Made by a program: the position numbers and the translations under genes. 5,763 bases of DNA from the NCBI GenBank assembly GCA_016297585.1, contig JAEDGJ010000151.1:1-5763 (forward strand), read 5' to 3'. The stretch's first letter is position 1. Each line of letters opens with the position of its first letter. Of the stretch, positions 5,263 through 5,763 are shown in pieces. Source of the DNA: Clostridiaceae bacterium. Lineage in GTDB: Bacteria > Bacillota > Clostridia > Oscillospirales > QAMX01. Below the pieces are notes generated by a model that saw only the letters and a program-made list of their open reading frames with translations, searched no databases and had not been told where the DNA came from.

Positions 5263-5763
5263 TTATTTGGCGCGGTCCTCCTCGGTAAAAAACAGCCGGT
5301 CTTTCACGGTTTCGAGCTTTTGCGCAAGAAATGCCCGTTCCCCGTCCGAAAGCGGGCGGGCGAGCGCCTCGTCAATGTGCCGGACGGCAAACGAGAACGT
5401 CTCGAAATTCCCGGGCGGCACCAGCGTGTCGGCGCCGAGCGAGAGCGCATACCGCATCGCGGCGAGCAGGAACGCCGTGTCCTCGGTGTCGATGGGCTTG
5501 CACCAGGATTTCGGGAAGCGGGAATGCTCGCGCTCGCCGGGCTCGTTCCACGCGCGCTCGATGAACGCCTTCATCGCAAGCACGCCCATGTTCCGGGCTT
5601 TCGCCGTTTTCATCAGGGTCTCCCCGTTGCCGAACGCCATGTGCAGGCTCCAGTTGAACGGGAAGAGCACCGTGTCGAAGTCGTAGCGCGAGAGCGCGTC
5701 GAGAGCCGCCGTTTCGCTGTGCGCGGTGATGCCGACCCGGCGGATGATGCCCTCGCGGCGTCC
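5263..5763 (-). CDS. Aldo/keto reductase, N-terminal part outside the window
   Basis: The minus-strand frame is open from the right edge to the TAA at 5265-5263 and gives 166 residues of an NAD(P)H-dependent aldo/keto reductase that reduces aldehydes, ketones or sugars. Residues 1-16 read GRREGIIRRVGITAHS, which matches the family's strand after the catalytic His region. YDFDTVLFPFNW (27-38), MGVLAMKAF (59-67) and the cofactor-binding strand GADTLVPPGNFETF (110-123) follow in the usual order. A GTG at 5670 could pass as a start, but it lies in the middle of conserved sequence, so the gene continues past the window. The catalytic Asp, Tyr and Lys fall in the missing part and cannot be checked. 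The C-terminus is short, with no ferredoxin-like cysteine cluster of the kind some aldo/keto reductases carry. It is upstream of, and probably co-transcribed with, the PHP and acetyltransferase genes. Confidence 0.9.
   Translation of the reverse strand, partial: GRREGIIRRVGITAHSETAALDALSRYDFDTVLFPFNWSLHMAFGNGETLMKTAKARNMGVLAMKAFIERAWNEPGEREHSRFPKSWCKPIDTEDTAFLLAAMRYALSLGADTLVPPGNFETFSFAVRHIDEALARPLSDGERAFLAQKLETVKDRLFFTEEDRAK

Noticed and set aside
4503..5288. A plus-strand open frame of about 260 codons opposite the PHP gene
   Set aside because: It is antisense to a gene with a full set of PHP metal motifs, has no recognisable domain, and reflects GC-rich third positions.

Overview
The window is GC-rich, gene-dense bacterial DNA with short intergenic gaps. 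A Gram-positive, Clostridia-type host is the most likely source: AGGAGG-type ribosome binding sites, an extended -10 promoter matching TRTGNTATAAT, compact hairpin-plus-T-tract terminators, and an AraC/GyrI-type regulator of a kind common in Clostridia. The high GC would suit a GC-rich gut clostridium (Oscillospirales- or Christensenellales-like), but this is inference, and a lineage such as Lentisphaerae cannot be excluded. No RNA genes, mobile elements, CRISPR arrays or phage genes were seen.

There are three transcription units. (1) Plus strand, 1-2693: a DegT/DnrJ/EryC1/StrS-type PLP aminotransferase (5' end outside the window) is followed by two amidohydrolase-fold genes. The first of these has lost every recognisable metal ligand. 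The second keeps the full HxH...H...H...D set and overlaps the first by 8 bp. The unit ends at a strong intrinsic terminator. (2) Plus strand, 2763-3733: a single AraC-family regulator with a C-terminal GyrI-like effector domain, with its own promoter. (3) Minus strand, 5763-3686: an aldo/keto reductase (N-terminal part outside the window), a PHP-domain phosphoesterase of the RNase AM / nucleoside-bisphosphate phosphatase type, and a maltose/galactoside O-acetyltransferase-type hexapeptide enzyme, closely packed. Units 2 and 3 converge on one large hairpin that looks like a bidirectional terminator.

Unit 1 probably acts in carbohydrate or cyclitol chemistry: the aminotransferase would make or use an amino/keto sugar, and the active amidohydrolase would hydrolyse a lactone, amide or related small molecule. 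The substrate cannot be read from the sequence. The regulator may control either neighbouring unit, but no operator is visible. The most interesting feature is the translationally coupled pair of a predicted-inactive and a predicted-active amidohydrolase, which suggests a catalytic/non-catalytic hetero-oligomer.
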